Positions 24,729 through 33,730 of a DNA stretch of 64,000 nt are shown here, piece after piece. Location: the NCBI GenBank assembly GCA_902569115.1, contig CACFTI010000005.1, forward strand, positions 31,142 through 95,141, written 5' to 3'. The notes beneath the pieces are model-generated. The model was not told the origin of the DNA. It saw only the letters and a program-made list of their open reading frames with translations, and did no database searches. The first letter of the stretch is position 1; every line of letters begins with the position of its first letter. This DNA comes from an uncultured Verrucomicrobiota bacterium. Lineage in GTDB: Bacteria; Verrucomicrobiota; Verrucomicrobiia; Opitutales; Seribacteraceae. The position numbers were made by a program, and so were the translations under genes.

Positions 24729-26480
24729 ATGAGTAAGCGTGTGCTGATTGCCTCGACTATCGGGGCGGTTGCCAAAAGCCTTGGTGGGCTTTGCGGAAAG
24801 CATGATGCTGCAGTCAGTTATTCAGAGCATGGCAAAACGCTCTATGCACAATTAATCGACGGTAGGCATCAAGTCTTACTCGTGGAAATTAACTTCATTG
24901 AGGGTGAGTATCGCGATTTGATTGCCAAAATTCGCTCTAAAGATCAATTGCGCGACTTATTCATCATTGTCTATGCCCCTGATGAATTAAGTAAATCTGA
25001 ACAGGCACGGATCAACGGGGCCAACGCAATTCTGACCTCTCCGTTTACGGATATCAAAATCCTAACCCTATTTAAGCGTGCCTTTTTTCTTCCGAAACAA
25101 TGCCTTTTTGTGAGTCCTTCCTCGCATGAAGAATTCTCGTTGGCTCTGGTGAAGATGGGTTATGATTTTAAGCAAGTGAATGATGCCAATTCTGTCTTGG
25201 AGGACGATTCACCTCAGGTTCCGGACTTTCTGATCGTTGATTTCAGTTTGCCCGACATGAGCGGGACTGAATTTGTGCAAAAGCTGAAGGATAATGATCG
25301 GTTGAAAAATGTTCCCCAAATCATTGCATATGAGGGCAGGGGAGCTGGCGAGATCGAAGAGATCTTAAAGGCTGGAATCGAAGATGTGATCCTTTCCCCC
25401 TTTGCCTCTGCCCAAAATATTAAACAGATTCAGGATAAGTTCCCTTTGCCACCCAAAGGAAGAAGGCTGCGTGCCCTAGTAGTGGACGATAGCCCTACCA
25501 TTCGAGATTTAATTGCCAGCATGTTCAAGGAACTTGATTATCAGGTCGAGACTGCGGAGAATGGTTTTGAGGGATACAAGGCAGTTCAGAGAAACAAGCC
25601 GGACATTATTACATCTGATTATGATATGCCTGTTCTCAATGGATGGGAGTTTTGTACCGAAGTGCGTGATCATGAGGATTACAAAGATATTCCGATCATA
25701 ATGATTACCACGCGGGCTACGGATCTGGATCTTAAAAAGGGAGAGATTCTCGGCGTATCTGCTTATTTGGCCAAGCCCTTTGCCAAAGACACATTGAAAT
25801 CTGCTGTTGAAACTGCGATTTCAAACGCACGTACCAAAAAAGAGCAGGAGACCATCGCCAAGTTTGTCGCTGCGGATACCTTAAATGCGGTAAGCAGTAT
25901 GGTGGATGAGCAACAGGATGCCGGGATGGGGGAATCCAAGCACATCACGGTTCTGTTTTCTGATATCTGTGCTTTTTCATCAAAGTGTGAAAGATTTTCT
26001 GCTCGAAAAATCATCAACCTTCTCAATACCTATTTTGATCTAATGGTGGAGGTGCTATCGCAGAACAATGCGATTATCGACAAGTTTATTGGTGATGCCA
26101 TTGTCGCCCGTTTTGATTCCGGAGATCCCGCCACGGATGCTTTAAATGCTGTCCGGGGAGCATGGGGTATGTGTCGAGAACTTGAACGCTTCAACTTGGA
26201 TTCTTTTGAGGAAGTGCAAAGCCGAATAGGAATTAACAGTGGAGAAGTAATCCTCGGAAATCTTGGTTGCCAAAAACATAGGCTGGAATACGCAATGATC
26301 GGGGATAATGTTAATATCGGTCAGCGACTTGAAAGCAGTGCCCCAAAGCAAGGCGTCATGATTTCGGAATCCACATACGAGCTGGTTAAAGATCACATTC
26401 TAGTTGGTGAAAGACAGGAGATCGAAGTGAAGGGCAAAAGTGAAAAAGTTGCCGCCTATGTCTTGGAAGGCTTGGTTTAG
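24729..26480 (+). CDS. Triple-receiver response regulator with class III nucleotide cyclase
   Basis: A 583-residue cytoplasmic output protein. Residues 1-120 are a degenerate receiver: the acceptor position reads VEINF, without Asp. Residues 123-235 are a second receiver with Asp171 (VDFSLPDMSG) but a weak acidic pocket. Residues 246-365 are a canonical receiver with Asp253/254 and Asp297 (TSDYDMPVLNG). The C-terminal class III cyclase (about 400-580) keeps both metal Asp residues (SDICAF, Asp412; IGDAI, Asp456) and the adenine-specifying Lys452 (DKFIGD). The second specificity position, usually Thr or Asp, is Ala in YAMIGDNVN, so ATP is likely but GTP is not excluded. It begins 17 bases after the tandem-Cache gene and is the presumed CheA target, turning the signal into cAMP. 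Confidence 0.9.
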   Translation: MSKRVLIASTIGAVAKSLGGLCGKHDAAVSYSEHGKTLYAQLIDGRHQVLLVEINFIEGEYRDLIAKIRSKDQLRDLFIIVYAPDELSKSEQARINGANAILTSPFTDIKILTLFKRAFFLPKQCLFVSPSSHEEFSLALVKMGYDFKQVNDANSVLEDDSPQVPDFLIVDFSLPDMSGTEFVQKLKDNDRLKNVPQIIAYEGRGAGEIEEILKAGIEDVILSPFASAQNIKQIQDKFPLPPKGRRLRALVVDDSPTIRDLIASMFKELDYQVETAENGFEGYKAVQRNKPDIITSDYDMPVLNGWEFCTEVRDHEDYKDIPIIMITTRATDLDLKKGEILGVSAYLAKPFAKDTLKSAVETAISNARTKKEQETIAKFVAADTLNAVSSMVDEQQDAGMGESKHITVLFSDICAFSSKCERFSARKIINLLNTYFDLMVEVLSQNNAIIDKFIGDAIVARFDSGDPATDALNAVRGAWGMCRELERFNLDSFEEVQSRIGINSGEVILGNLGCQKHRLEYAMIGDNVNIGQRLESSAPKQGVMISESTYELVKDHILVGERQEIEVKGKSEKVAAYVLEGLV

Positions 26481-26501
26481 AAAAATTAGTTTAATTGTTT
26501 C

Positions 26502-28514
26502 TTACCCGTGTGCGTCGGGTTTTTGGACAACTGTATCCGCATCAAACCATGGAGTGACGACTTGCATGTCCTGATTGCTTCCGAGGCAATAGACCAAGTC
26601 TTCCGGTTCAAAGATTATATCAGCAATCCTGTGGACCAGTAAGGAATCTTTCCGACGAACAGCAAGAATGGATATGCCCGTGGACTCAGCAAGATCAAGA
26701 TTTCTAGGTGACTGACCAGCCACTCGACTCCTTGCGGTAACGATTAATTTTTCCACTTTTAAGTCCTTGAGTCCGGCATGGGCTTCCAATGGGAGTGGGC
26801 TCGAAGAATATTCGCGGTCGGAGTGCATGGTCTCTTCCCGTGCCTGATCCACCTCTCGAATAATCAGATTTCTTGGGATTTGCAGTTGGTTTAAAACTAG
26901 TGAAAGAATTTCCAGTCCGCCTTCCACTTCGGATGCGACAATATTGACGGGTAATTCCTGAGATAGTTTCTCAGATCCACGCATGTATTGAGTACGGACG
27001 AAAACAGGTGCCTTAACCTTCATGCGTGCAATGGTGGATATGACCCGTTCTATTGCCTGATTATCATTGATCATGATTACAATGGCACGGCAGGATTCCA
27101 CATGGGCATGACCCAGGGCTTCCTCACTGGTGGCATCGGCGTAATAAACAGGGTCTCCCAATTTACGCCCCAGTTCCACATTGTCGGAGTTCATCTCGAG
27201 GGCAACTGCTTCGATCTTTAGGCGACTCAGGCTGTTAGTTAACAGTCTTCCAGCGAGTCCATATCCGATGACGACAACATGATCGCTGTGACCCACAGTT
27301 CGATCTTCCAGTTCCTCGGCACTTCTCGCCCGCAGTAGTTTGGCCAGTGGGTCAAGTGCCCGTTCTCCCGCTGTAAAGTGGGGTGCTTTGTATACCAGTA
27401 GTGGAGTGAGGAACATGCTGAGAATGCCTGCATTTAGAAGGGTTCCAATTTCAGATTCAATAACCACGCCTTCCTGGATGGCGAGTTGTAGAATGATGAA
27501 ACCAAATTCCCCAAACTGAGCCAGTCCAACGCCGGCAAGCCAAGCTGCACGGGGAGGGAAGCGCATGAACGAGGCAGCCAAAATGGCAATCAGTCCTTTC
27601 CCCCCGATGAATGCCAGAAGCAGTAGGCCGACTTCCATTGGCTTTTCTGCAAGTAACTGGAAATCAAAAAACATACCCAGAGAAACAAAGAAGAAACTGA
27701 CAAACACATCACGCAATGGGAGGATGTCACCCATGGCCCGGTGACGAAAATCTGTATCCGCCACGATCATCCCCGCAAGAAAAGCACCCAAGGCGAGAGA
27801 AAGACCAGTAAGGGAGGTGAGATAGGCAGTGCCAATACAGAGGCATAGCACGGTGAGGATGAAGACTTCATTGCTTCGGCTGGCATCAACCCAACGAAAG
27901 AGATATGGGATGACCTTCCGGGAGGTTGCGAAGAGTAAGACTACGACGAGAGCTGCTTTACCAAGAGCAAACATGATAGCCTGCCAGGTTTCCGGCTTGT
28001 CCAGTCCATTGGCCAGAAGGGGGACAATAAGAACCATTGGTACGATACAAAGGTCCTGGAAAATCAGTGTGCCCACAATAAACCTGCCGTGTGGTGCATC
28101 CAGTTCTCCTCTCTCACCTAGGGTTCTGAGCACTAGAGCAGTACTGGAGAGGGCAAAGACAAAGCCATAGACAATGGCTTCGGGGATACTGAGATCCATG
28201 CTCAGGCATATAAGGGAAGTGACCAGAGTGGTGACACCCACCTGTAAGAGTCCTCCGAGGGCGACCTGGCGGAAAATATTTTTCAGCCGGGATAAGGAAA
28301 ATTCCAGACCAATCGTAAAAAGAAGAAAAATGACTCCTACTTCAGCAATGACTTCAATCGCTTCAGGATCGTGAGCCAGAGACAGGGCCTTAGGTCCTAC
28401 AAGTGCGCCGGATAGAACGAGACCGGCAACGACCGGAAGTTTCAAACGACCCAAAAGTAGGGTCACAATCACACTGACCGTGGCGATTACCGTAATTTCT
28501 TCCAGTAGATGCAT
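26502..28514 (-). CDS. CPA2-family monovalent cation:proton antiporter with RCK domains
   Basis: A 670-residue inner-membrane protein. Residues 1-390 form the hydrophobic antiporter core with many membrane helices; LLFTIGLEFSL and the conserved FALSSTALVLRTL match the KefB/YbaL type. Residues about 410-530 are a TrkA_N (RCK) NAD-binding domain with GYGLAGRLL, and 575-655 a TrkA_C domain. Such proteins exchange K+ or Na+ for protons and are gated by nucleotides or glutathione adducts. It converges with the cyclase gene, with 21 bases between the stops and no terminator visible. There is no glutathione-linked ancillary KefF/KefG next to it, so the Kef name is not assured. Confidence 0.92.
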   Translation of the reverse strand: MHLLEEITVIATVSVIVTLLLGRLKLPVVAGLVLSGALVGPKALSLAHDPEAIEVIAEVGVIFLLFTIGLEFSLSRLKNIFRQVALGGLLQVGVTTLVTSLICLSMDLSIPEAIVYGFVFALSSTALVLRTLGERGELDAPHGRFIVGTLIFQDLCIVPMVLIVPLLANGLDKPETWQAIMFALGKAALVVVLLFATSRKVIPYLFRWVDASRSNEVFILTVLCLCIGTAYLTSLTGLSLALGAFLAGMIVADTDFRHRAMGDILPLRDVFVSFFFVSLGMFFDFQLLAEKPMEVGLLLLAFIGGKGLIAILAASFMRFPPRAAWLAGVGLAQFGEFGFIILQLAIQEGVVIESEIGTLLNAGILSMFLTPLLVYKAPHFTAGERALDPLAKLLRARSAEELEDRTVGHSDHVVVIGYGLAGRLLTNSLSRLKIEAVALEMNSDNVELGRKLGDPVYYADATSEEALGHAHVESCRAIVIMINDNQAIERVISTIARMKVKAPVFVRTQYMRGSEKLSQELPVNIVASEVEGGLEILSLVLNQLQIPRNLIIREVDQAREETMHSDREYSSSPLPLEAHAGLKDLKVEKLIVTARSRVAGQSPRNLDLAESTGISILAVRRKDSLLVHRIADIIFEPEDLVYCLGSNQDMQVVTPWFDADTVVQKPDAHG

Positions 28515-28649
28515 AAGGGAACGGAACCTAATCTCCGTTTATCTTAAGTACAATCGGAAAGCTTTTAATTTCCTGTAAAGTACTGGGAAATATGATCAAC
28601 CTAAGGCCAATCATGAAAAAGATACTTTGTGATTTACGATTTAAAACTC

Positions 28650-30854
28650 TTAGAAACGTAAGATACCGCCCAGTTTGACCGCTGTACCAAGTCCTTGAAG
28701 TGTGAGTCCTGTTCTTTCATCAAGATAAGTCTGATTGACCACAAAATAAAATCTGGCTCCCGGTTTGTATTCCCATTGAAGTCTGCTGTTTATTCCGAGT
28801 GATTTACTGAAATTGTCATATTGCAGGAGGTTGTTGATCGACAAGTCTGGGTTGAAGTTAATTCTGGAGGTTCCGGTAATTACATTTAGTTCTGTTTTGG
28901 GTGCATGATCCCAGTTTAAAATCGTGGATGTGTAGCCAACTCCGATCATAAATTCTTTCATGGGGAGATAGTCAAAAGCAGCTTCATATCTTTGTCCGGG
29001 AGCAAGAAAACCATCGTTATACAAGTATGAAAGCCTGCTCACTACTTTTCGTTTGGAATGAGAGTTGAAGAAAAACCTATGATAAAACCCCTCGTATTCT
29101 CCTGCGGGGAGCGAGGTGTCAAAAATGGTAAAGGTTGCAGTGGGGCGATCCAGTTTATAGGTAATCTCATAACCGAGATTGTCTCCCGATTCTATAATGA
29201 ATTCAATGGGGGTGATTGTATTTGTTATATCTGAAAGCGTGTTTCCAGTGTCAGTGTATATCTCCAGGTCATAATCATGTATACTTACATTAAGCCACTC
29301 CACATCTTCATGCCTTGGAAGATAGGATGCTGCAAAACGGTATTTTCTGTAATCGTCCCGCATTACATAACCTAGCGGAGGATTAAAGTTTTCAGGGACT
29401 TCAGAATATGCTCCTACCAGAGTAAGTTCACGACCTTTAAAAATGGTTTCTGCACCGTAGGAAATCTTTGTTTCCGAATCGGTTTGGGCTTCGTTCGCGG
29501 TTCCAAGAGCCCATACCTTGGTTCCCAATGATTTGTCACCCATGAACTCACCATTTATGAATTGATAATCCGTACCCATACTGTAGCCGTCCCTATTGGA
29601 ACGAGGATCTCCAAAAGTTGAGAGTAACCCGATGGTGGATCCATTTTCGAGATTTTTACGGACTCTTCCGACAAACACATTTCGTTCTCCTTCCGGTGAG
29701 TCAATTAACACATCCATAAGTCCGAAATTGTAATTTTTTTGGTTGCTCGTAAATTTAGCTGCAAAGTGTATGGGTACGATTTGTCCTCTTTCACTTAAGC
29801 CAATCTTGCGACTGTAGTAAGGACTCAGCCCATCGGATGGGAAATGAAACATTCCTGCGTCTTCCAGAAAGAAATCTCTTTTTTCAGGAAAGGATTGATT
29901 GAATCGGGTAAAATTGAATTGTCGGACATCGGCTTCGACATCTGCAAAGTCAGTATTAATACTTAGGTATGCGGTGGTCTTGGCATTGATTCTGTAACGC
30001 AAATCAAGCCCGCCATCAGCTTTGAATTCATCATTTCCCGTGGTTGGGTCATCCGTGTAGGTTCCAGTTACGAAAGGAAGTACATCCAAGCCAAGGCCCT
30101 GTTTCAGGTTTTTCAGTCCGGTAATAGTGCCAGCCTGTGCAGGGTTGGCTGGATCTACTCCTGATCGGGCATTTGCCCAATCCTGAACTTCTCCATTTTT
30201 TTTGAGTACTCTTCTTAAATTGATACCCCAAGTTGATGCATCTTCGTCAAATGAAATCGATTTAAATGGAATCATAATTTCCGCACCCCATCCCCAATTA
30301 TGAATACCACACTTGGCATCCCAGATTGTATCCCAATCCATGTTTTGCATTCTTCCCTGATCGCCAATGAGTAAGTCAGCTTTTAGACTATTGGGTGTAA
30401 CGATGAAGGCATAAGCATTTCTCTCGTCACGAAAAGTATCCAGGATTACAAGTGCATGATCGTCATTCCCGGCATCCGCTAAATTTCCAGCATTGGCGGT
30501 GATGTCAGCAGGGTTGTCTTGAAAACACCAGATTCCGATGTAGAGATTTTCTTTGTCGTAAATAATCCGGAATTCCGTTGATTGCGTACCTGAAGCATTA
30601 TCCTCGGGGAAGGTTTTAAGCAAATCACCAGCGGGCATAGCTCGATGCCAAACTTCATCATTCAGGTTACCGTCAATGATTGGTCCTTCATCCACATAGA
30701 CAGCTTGAAAAGTAGGCTTTCCTATATACAAGCCCCTACTTTGAACTGCTATTTCACTGGGTTTTGTTACAGATGATTTAACCTCACCTAAGATTGAAAT
30801 CCAACTAATACAAAGAAAGATTAATTTGAGATTGATCGTGTAAGAACAAGGCAA
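28650..30854 (-). CDS. DUF5916 outer-membrane protein with CBM9-like N-terminus
   Basis: A 734-residue exported protein. After the N-terminal hydrophobic signal, residues about 50-250 resemble a family 9 carbohydrate-binding fold: DEGPIIDGNLNDEVW, then AFIVTPNSLKADLL. The remaining part is the DUF5916 beta-barrel-like region, rich in alternating strands (INTDFADVEADVRQFNFTRF, FPEKRDFFLEDAG are signature segments) and ending in a C-terminal aromatic strand, GTAVKLGGILRF, as expected of an outer-membrane barrel. The family is common in Bacteroidota and PVC bacteria with no fixed function; surface glycan binding is plausible. It stands alone, with 143 AT-rich bases upstream. Confidence 0.88.
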   Translation of the reverse strand: MPCSYTINLKLIFLCISWISILGEVKSSVTKPSEIAVQSRGLYIGKPTFQAVYVDEGPIIDGNLNDEVWHRAMPAGDLLKTFPEDNASGTQSTEFRIIYDKENLYIGIWCFQDNPADITANAGNLADAGNDDHALVILDTFRDERNAYAFIVTPNSLKADLLIGDQGRMQNMDWDTIWDAKCGIHNWGWGAEIMIPFKSISFDEDASTWGINLRRVLKKNGEVQDWANARSGVDPANPAQAGTITGLKNLKQGLGLDVLPFVTGTYTDDPTTGNDEFKADGGLDLRYRINAKTTAYLSINTDFADVEADVRQFNFTRFNQSFPEKRDFFLEDAGMFHFPSDGLSPYYSRKIGLSERGQIVPIHFAAKFTSNQKNYNFGLMDVLIDSPEGERNVFVGRVRKNLENGSTIGLLSTFGDPRSNRDGYSMGTDYQFINGEFMGDKSLGTKVWALGTANEAQTDSETKISYGAETIFKGRELTLVGAYSEVPENFNPPLGYVMRDDYRKYRFAASYLPRHEDVEWLNVSIHDYDLEIYTDTGNTLSDITNTITPIEFIIESGDNLGYEITYKLDRPTATFTIFDTSLPAGEYEGFYHRFFFNSHSKRKVVSRLSYLYNDGFLAPGQRYEAAFDYLPMKEFMIGVGYTSTILNWDHAPKTELNVITGTSRINFNPDLSINNLLQYDNFSKSLGINSRLQWEYKPGARFYFVVNQTYLDERTGLTLQGLGTAVKLGGILRF

Positions 30855-30997
30855 AAGAAAATGAGCTGAGATGAATCTTATTTTGGACTATTGTTAACTT
30901 AAGCTATACCTTTACTTAATTACAAGAATTAATTCAAATTATATCTCCATTATCCTAATTAATGCTAGATGGTAAGATTTATGATGAAGTCTTGGTC

Positions 30998-32290
30998 TTA
31001 CTCGGGTAGTTGTTTGTCTTTGGTTTCGGGTGCCCAAATTAAGGCAACGATTCCAAGAATATATACGCAGGCCATCAGACTGGTTCCCTCGCGGAAGCTG
31101 AGGGTGGTGGACAAATAGGCCAGAAGAATGGGGGCGGGGGCGGCAAGGTATCGTACCGTGTTGTAGCAGAAACCGACTCCGGTACCGCGCAACCGGGTAG
31201 GGAAGAGCTCCGGAAAGTAAATGGAATAGCCGGCAAAAAGTGATAGCTGTGCGAAACCCATCATCGGAAGCATCCAGTAGGCATCGCTTGCAGAATTCAG
31301 GTTGTTGAATACAAAAATGGTGGCCACCATGGAAAGAATTAAAAATACCAAAAATGCCATGCGCCGGCTAATCAGGGCCGCCACGAAGGTAAAAGCACTC
31401 ATCCCAAGAAACGCACCAATATCAAAAAGGATGGTTCCCCGACCGCGTACTTGATCAATGACCTCCTGTTTCTCACCCTTTAAAGCCTCAGAGACAAGTT
31501 CCGGGGAAAAGAATCCGATTCCCCAAAGTCCGATCATTCCGGAAACTCCCAGCAGAAGGCCAATGATAGCATTTTTTCGCCAAGTCGGATGTCCAAACAT
31601 TTCAGCCATCGATCCACTTTTTGCATTTTTTTCAGATTTCTTTTTTTCGTTTCTAAGGTTTAACCAGGCCGTGGGTTCTTTGAGCAGTAGGACCATCGGT
31701 ACCACCAAAACGGCCGGGATAATCCCGAAGAAGAAGAGGGATCGCCATCCCTCGTACCCAAATAATCCATCGGGTGAGCCGGGAGGTACAAAAAGGGAAA
31801 TGCCGGAGCCCATCATGTTCCCAACCGTGGCCAGAGCCTGCAGGGCACCCAGGGCGGGTGCACGCAGCCGGGATGGAACCGATTCCGCAACCAATGTGGT
31901 GGCTGCTCCAAACATACCACCCACTCCCAGTCCAACCAAGAAACGGTAGACCATAAAATCAAAGATTCCCTGAGAAAAACCGGAGAGTCCGGTGAATACA
32001 GAATATAAGAGTAGGGTGGCAGCCATTGTTTTTACCCGCCCCCATCTGTCGGAGAGAATCCCAAAGATAATACCACCGGTTGCCCAGCCGAGAATCATCC
32101 AGGTGGTTGCCGTCATCAGACCGCTCTTGATTGCCTCAGAAGTGGCACCAGGTCCGAGCAGGGACGCGATTGCTGATTCGCGGGAGAGGGCAAACAGTCG
32201 TTGGTCCATGCAGTCGAACAGCCACCCGAGGGAGGCGATGATCACCACGATCCAGTGATAGGCGGTAATGGGCTCTTTTGCCTCCTTCAT
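30998..32290 (-). CDS. MFS transporter, sugar-acid/organic-anion type
   Basis: A 430-residue inner-membrane transporter with twelve predicted helices. The loop after helix 2 has the MFS signature GILSDRWGRVKTM, and helix 4-5 has RFLVGLGVGGMFGA. The start and the 'WLFDCMDQ' segment in helix 1 are typical of the sialate/aromatic acid/proton symporter branches. It begins 16 bases after pdxA and ends the cupin-pdxA-MFS group, so it probably imports the compound degraded by that group. The substrate cannot be named from sequence. A cytoplasmic insert rich in Lys/Glu (KKKSEKNAKSG) lies in the middle, as usual in the family. Confidence 0.88.
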   Translation of the reverse strand: MKEAKEPITAYHWIVVIIASLGWLFDCMDQRLFALSRESAIASLLGPGATSEAIKSGLMTATTWMILGWATGGIIFGILSDRWGRVKTMAATLLLYSVFTGLSGFSQGIFDFMVYRFLVGLGVGGMFGAATTLVAESVPSRLRAPALGALQALATVGNMMGSGISLFVPPGSPDGLFGYEGWRSLFFFGIIPAVLVVPMVLLLKEPTAWLNLRNEKKKSEKNAKSGSMAEMFGHPTWRKNAIIGLLLGVSGMIGLWGIGFFSPELVSEALKGEKQEVIDQVRGRGTILFDIGAFLGMSAFTFVAALISRRMAFLVFLILSMVATIFVFNNLNSASDAYWMLPMMGFAQLSLFAGYSIYFPELFPTRLRGTGVGFCYNTVRYLAAPAPILLAYLSTTLSFREGTSLMACVYILGIVALIWAPETKDKQLPE

Positions 32291-32306
32291 TTTAAAAAAT
32301 GCGTGA

Positions 32307-33290
32307 TTAAGAACACATCCTAACGGCTAACCTGACTGCGGATTTCAAACTGCTGGGGTCGGCTTTTCCCTGCCAGGCAATATCAAGAGCGGTTCCATGA
32401 TCCACCGAAGTACGGATAATGGGAAGTCCGAGGGTTACATTCACAGCTTCCTCAAAAGCAAGGGCTTTCACGGGAATGAGACCCTGATCATGATACATGC
32501 ATATATAGGCATCAATTGACTTCCGAATACTTGGGGTAAAGGCAGTATCGGGGGGGAGGGGACCAAGTAGTTCCATGCCCTCGATTCTGGCTTTTTCAAT
32601 CGCAGGAATGATGAGCTTTTCTTCTTCTAGATTTCCAAATAATCCGTTTTCACCCCCATGTGGGTTAAGTCCGCAAACCGCGAGTCTTGGCTCACGCCCG
32701 AGCAGTTTTTGATGAGCCTGTCTGGTCAATGAGATGACATCGTAAATCCTGTCGACGGAGAGAAGGGCAGGGACTTCGGAGTATCCGCAATGCACGGTCA
32801 CCAGGCTGCAACTGATTTCATCGGAGAAAAATGCCATGCAGAACTTCTCCGTGCTGGTTAGTTCAGCGAAGATCTCAGTATGCCCGGGCTGGCTTACCCC
32901 TCCTGCCTGTAAGGCTTCCTTATTTGCCGGGCAGGTAACCACTGCATCTACTTTGTTCCTCAAACAGGCATCGATCGCTGAGGTCACATAGCCATAAGTC
33001 GCACGGCCGGTATTCGCATCAGCAGTACCGGGGTTCAGTTCATCTAAATTCATCAGACCCAGATCAAAAATACCATTCTTTGAGGTATCTTCGATTTGAT
33101 TCTCTGAAACCTTAATTATATCAAATGCTTTATTTGTTTTCTCTGCACACGATTGAAGCACAGAGGAATCACCGAACACAATGGGAGAGCATAGATCGGA
33201 AATTTTAGGGTCATTTAACAGGTCGAGGCAAATCTCGGGACCAATCCCCGCGGGATCACCCATGGTAATGGCTATGCGTGGCTTGGGCAT
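32307..33290 (-). CDS. pdxA: PdxA-family 4-phospho-hydroxyacid dehydrogenase
   Basis: A 327-residue cytoplasmic enzyme of the PdxA family, full length. It starts ITMGDPAGIGPEI, and has the metal-binding histidines in GHTEIFAEL, NPHGGENG and YHDQGLIPVK, with SVDHGTALDIA near the end. Classical PdxA oxidises 4-phosphohydroxy-L-threonine in vitamin B6 synthesis; PdxA2-type members act on D-threonate- or D-erythronate-4-phosphate in sugar-acid catabolism. Its setting between a cupin and an MFS transporter, next to a lyase, suggests the catabolic role, but no kinase gene of the DUF1537 type accompanies it, so B6 synthesis remains possible. Its ATG overlaps the cupin stop by one base (TAATG). Confidence 0.92.
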   Translation of the reverse strand: MPKPRIAITMGDPAGIGPEICLDLLNDPKISDLCSPIVFGDSSVLQSCAEKTNKAFDIIKVSENQIEDTSKNGIFDLGLMNLDELNPGTADANTGRATYGYVTSAIDACLRNKVDAVVTCPANKEALQAGGVSQPGHTEIFAELTSTEKFCMAFFSDEISCSLVTVHCGYSEVPALLSVDRIYDVISLTRQAHQKLLGREPRLAVCGLNPHGGENGLFGNLEEEKLIIPAIEKARIEGMELLGPLPPDTAFTPSIRKSIDAYICMYHDQGLIPVKALAFEEAVNVTLGLPIIRTSVDHGTALDIAWQGKADPSSLKSAVRLAVRMCS

Positions 33291-33670
33291 TACAGTTTTA
33301 AGGGTTCACCCTGCCGGCCATAATCATCTTCGTGTCTGATCTGGTCCTCTGCTTTCCATTCGCCAAAGCTGACGACCAACATCTTGAAAATTTTATCTTC
33401 TGCCCAAAACCGATGTTTTTGCCCTGGGTTGATCATAAATTCCTCATGAGCTTTGGGATAAAAAAGCTGCCCATCAATTTCCAAAACACCTCCATCATCC
33501 AGAAAGTGAAAAAGCTCGTGCCTGATCGCATGGGAGTGCAGGCTTGCCCGTTCTCCGGGTTTGACTTCGGTAAGATCAACTGAACATTTTTGATTGCGGG
33601 CAACCATATAAATATCTCCCCATGGTCTCACGGAATGTACAGTGGCTTGACCTGCTCTCGGATCGTTCAT
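33290..33670 (-). CDS. Small cupin, mannose-6-phosphate isomerase type II-like
   Basis: A 126-residue single cupin resembling the C-terminal domain of type II phosphomannose isomerase/GDP-mannose pyrophosphorylase. It starts with HSVRPWGDIYMVAR and has cupin motif 1 as KPGERASLHSHAIRHELFHF with metal-ligand histidines and Glu, and motif 2 in NPGQKHRFWAED. It could isomerise a sugar or sugar acid, or be a sugar-binding regulator. It overlaps pdxA by one base and follows the lyase gene by about 60 bases, so it belongs to the same group. No signal peptide; cytoplasmic. Confidence 0.82.
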   Translation of the reverse strand: MNDPRAGQATVHSVRPWGDIYMVARNQKCSVDLTEVKPGERASLHSHAIRHELFHFLDDGGVLEIDGQLFYPKAHEEFMINPGQKHRFWAEDKIFKMLVVSFGEWKAEDQIRHEDDYGRQGEPLKL

Positions 33671-33730
33671 TGAAGATCCATCATTTATTGGTTATTCCTC
33701 GAGGGCAAGCTTAGGGTAGATGACGGAGGA

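Noticed and set aside
30899-30997. GAATTAATTC palindrome upstream of the DUF5916 gene
   Set aside because: Short AT-rich palindrome in an AT-rich gap; too likely by chance.
31458-31949. 163-aa plus-strand frame opposite the MFS gene
   Set aside because: Pro/Ser-rich composition typical of an antisense frame to membrane helices.
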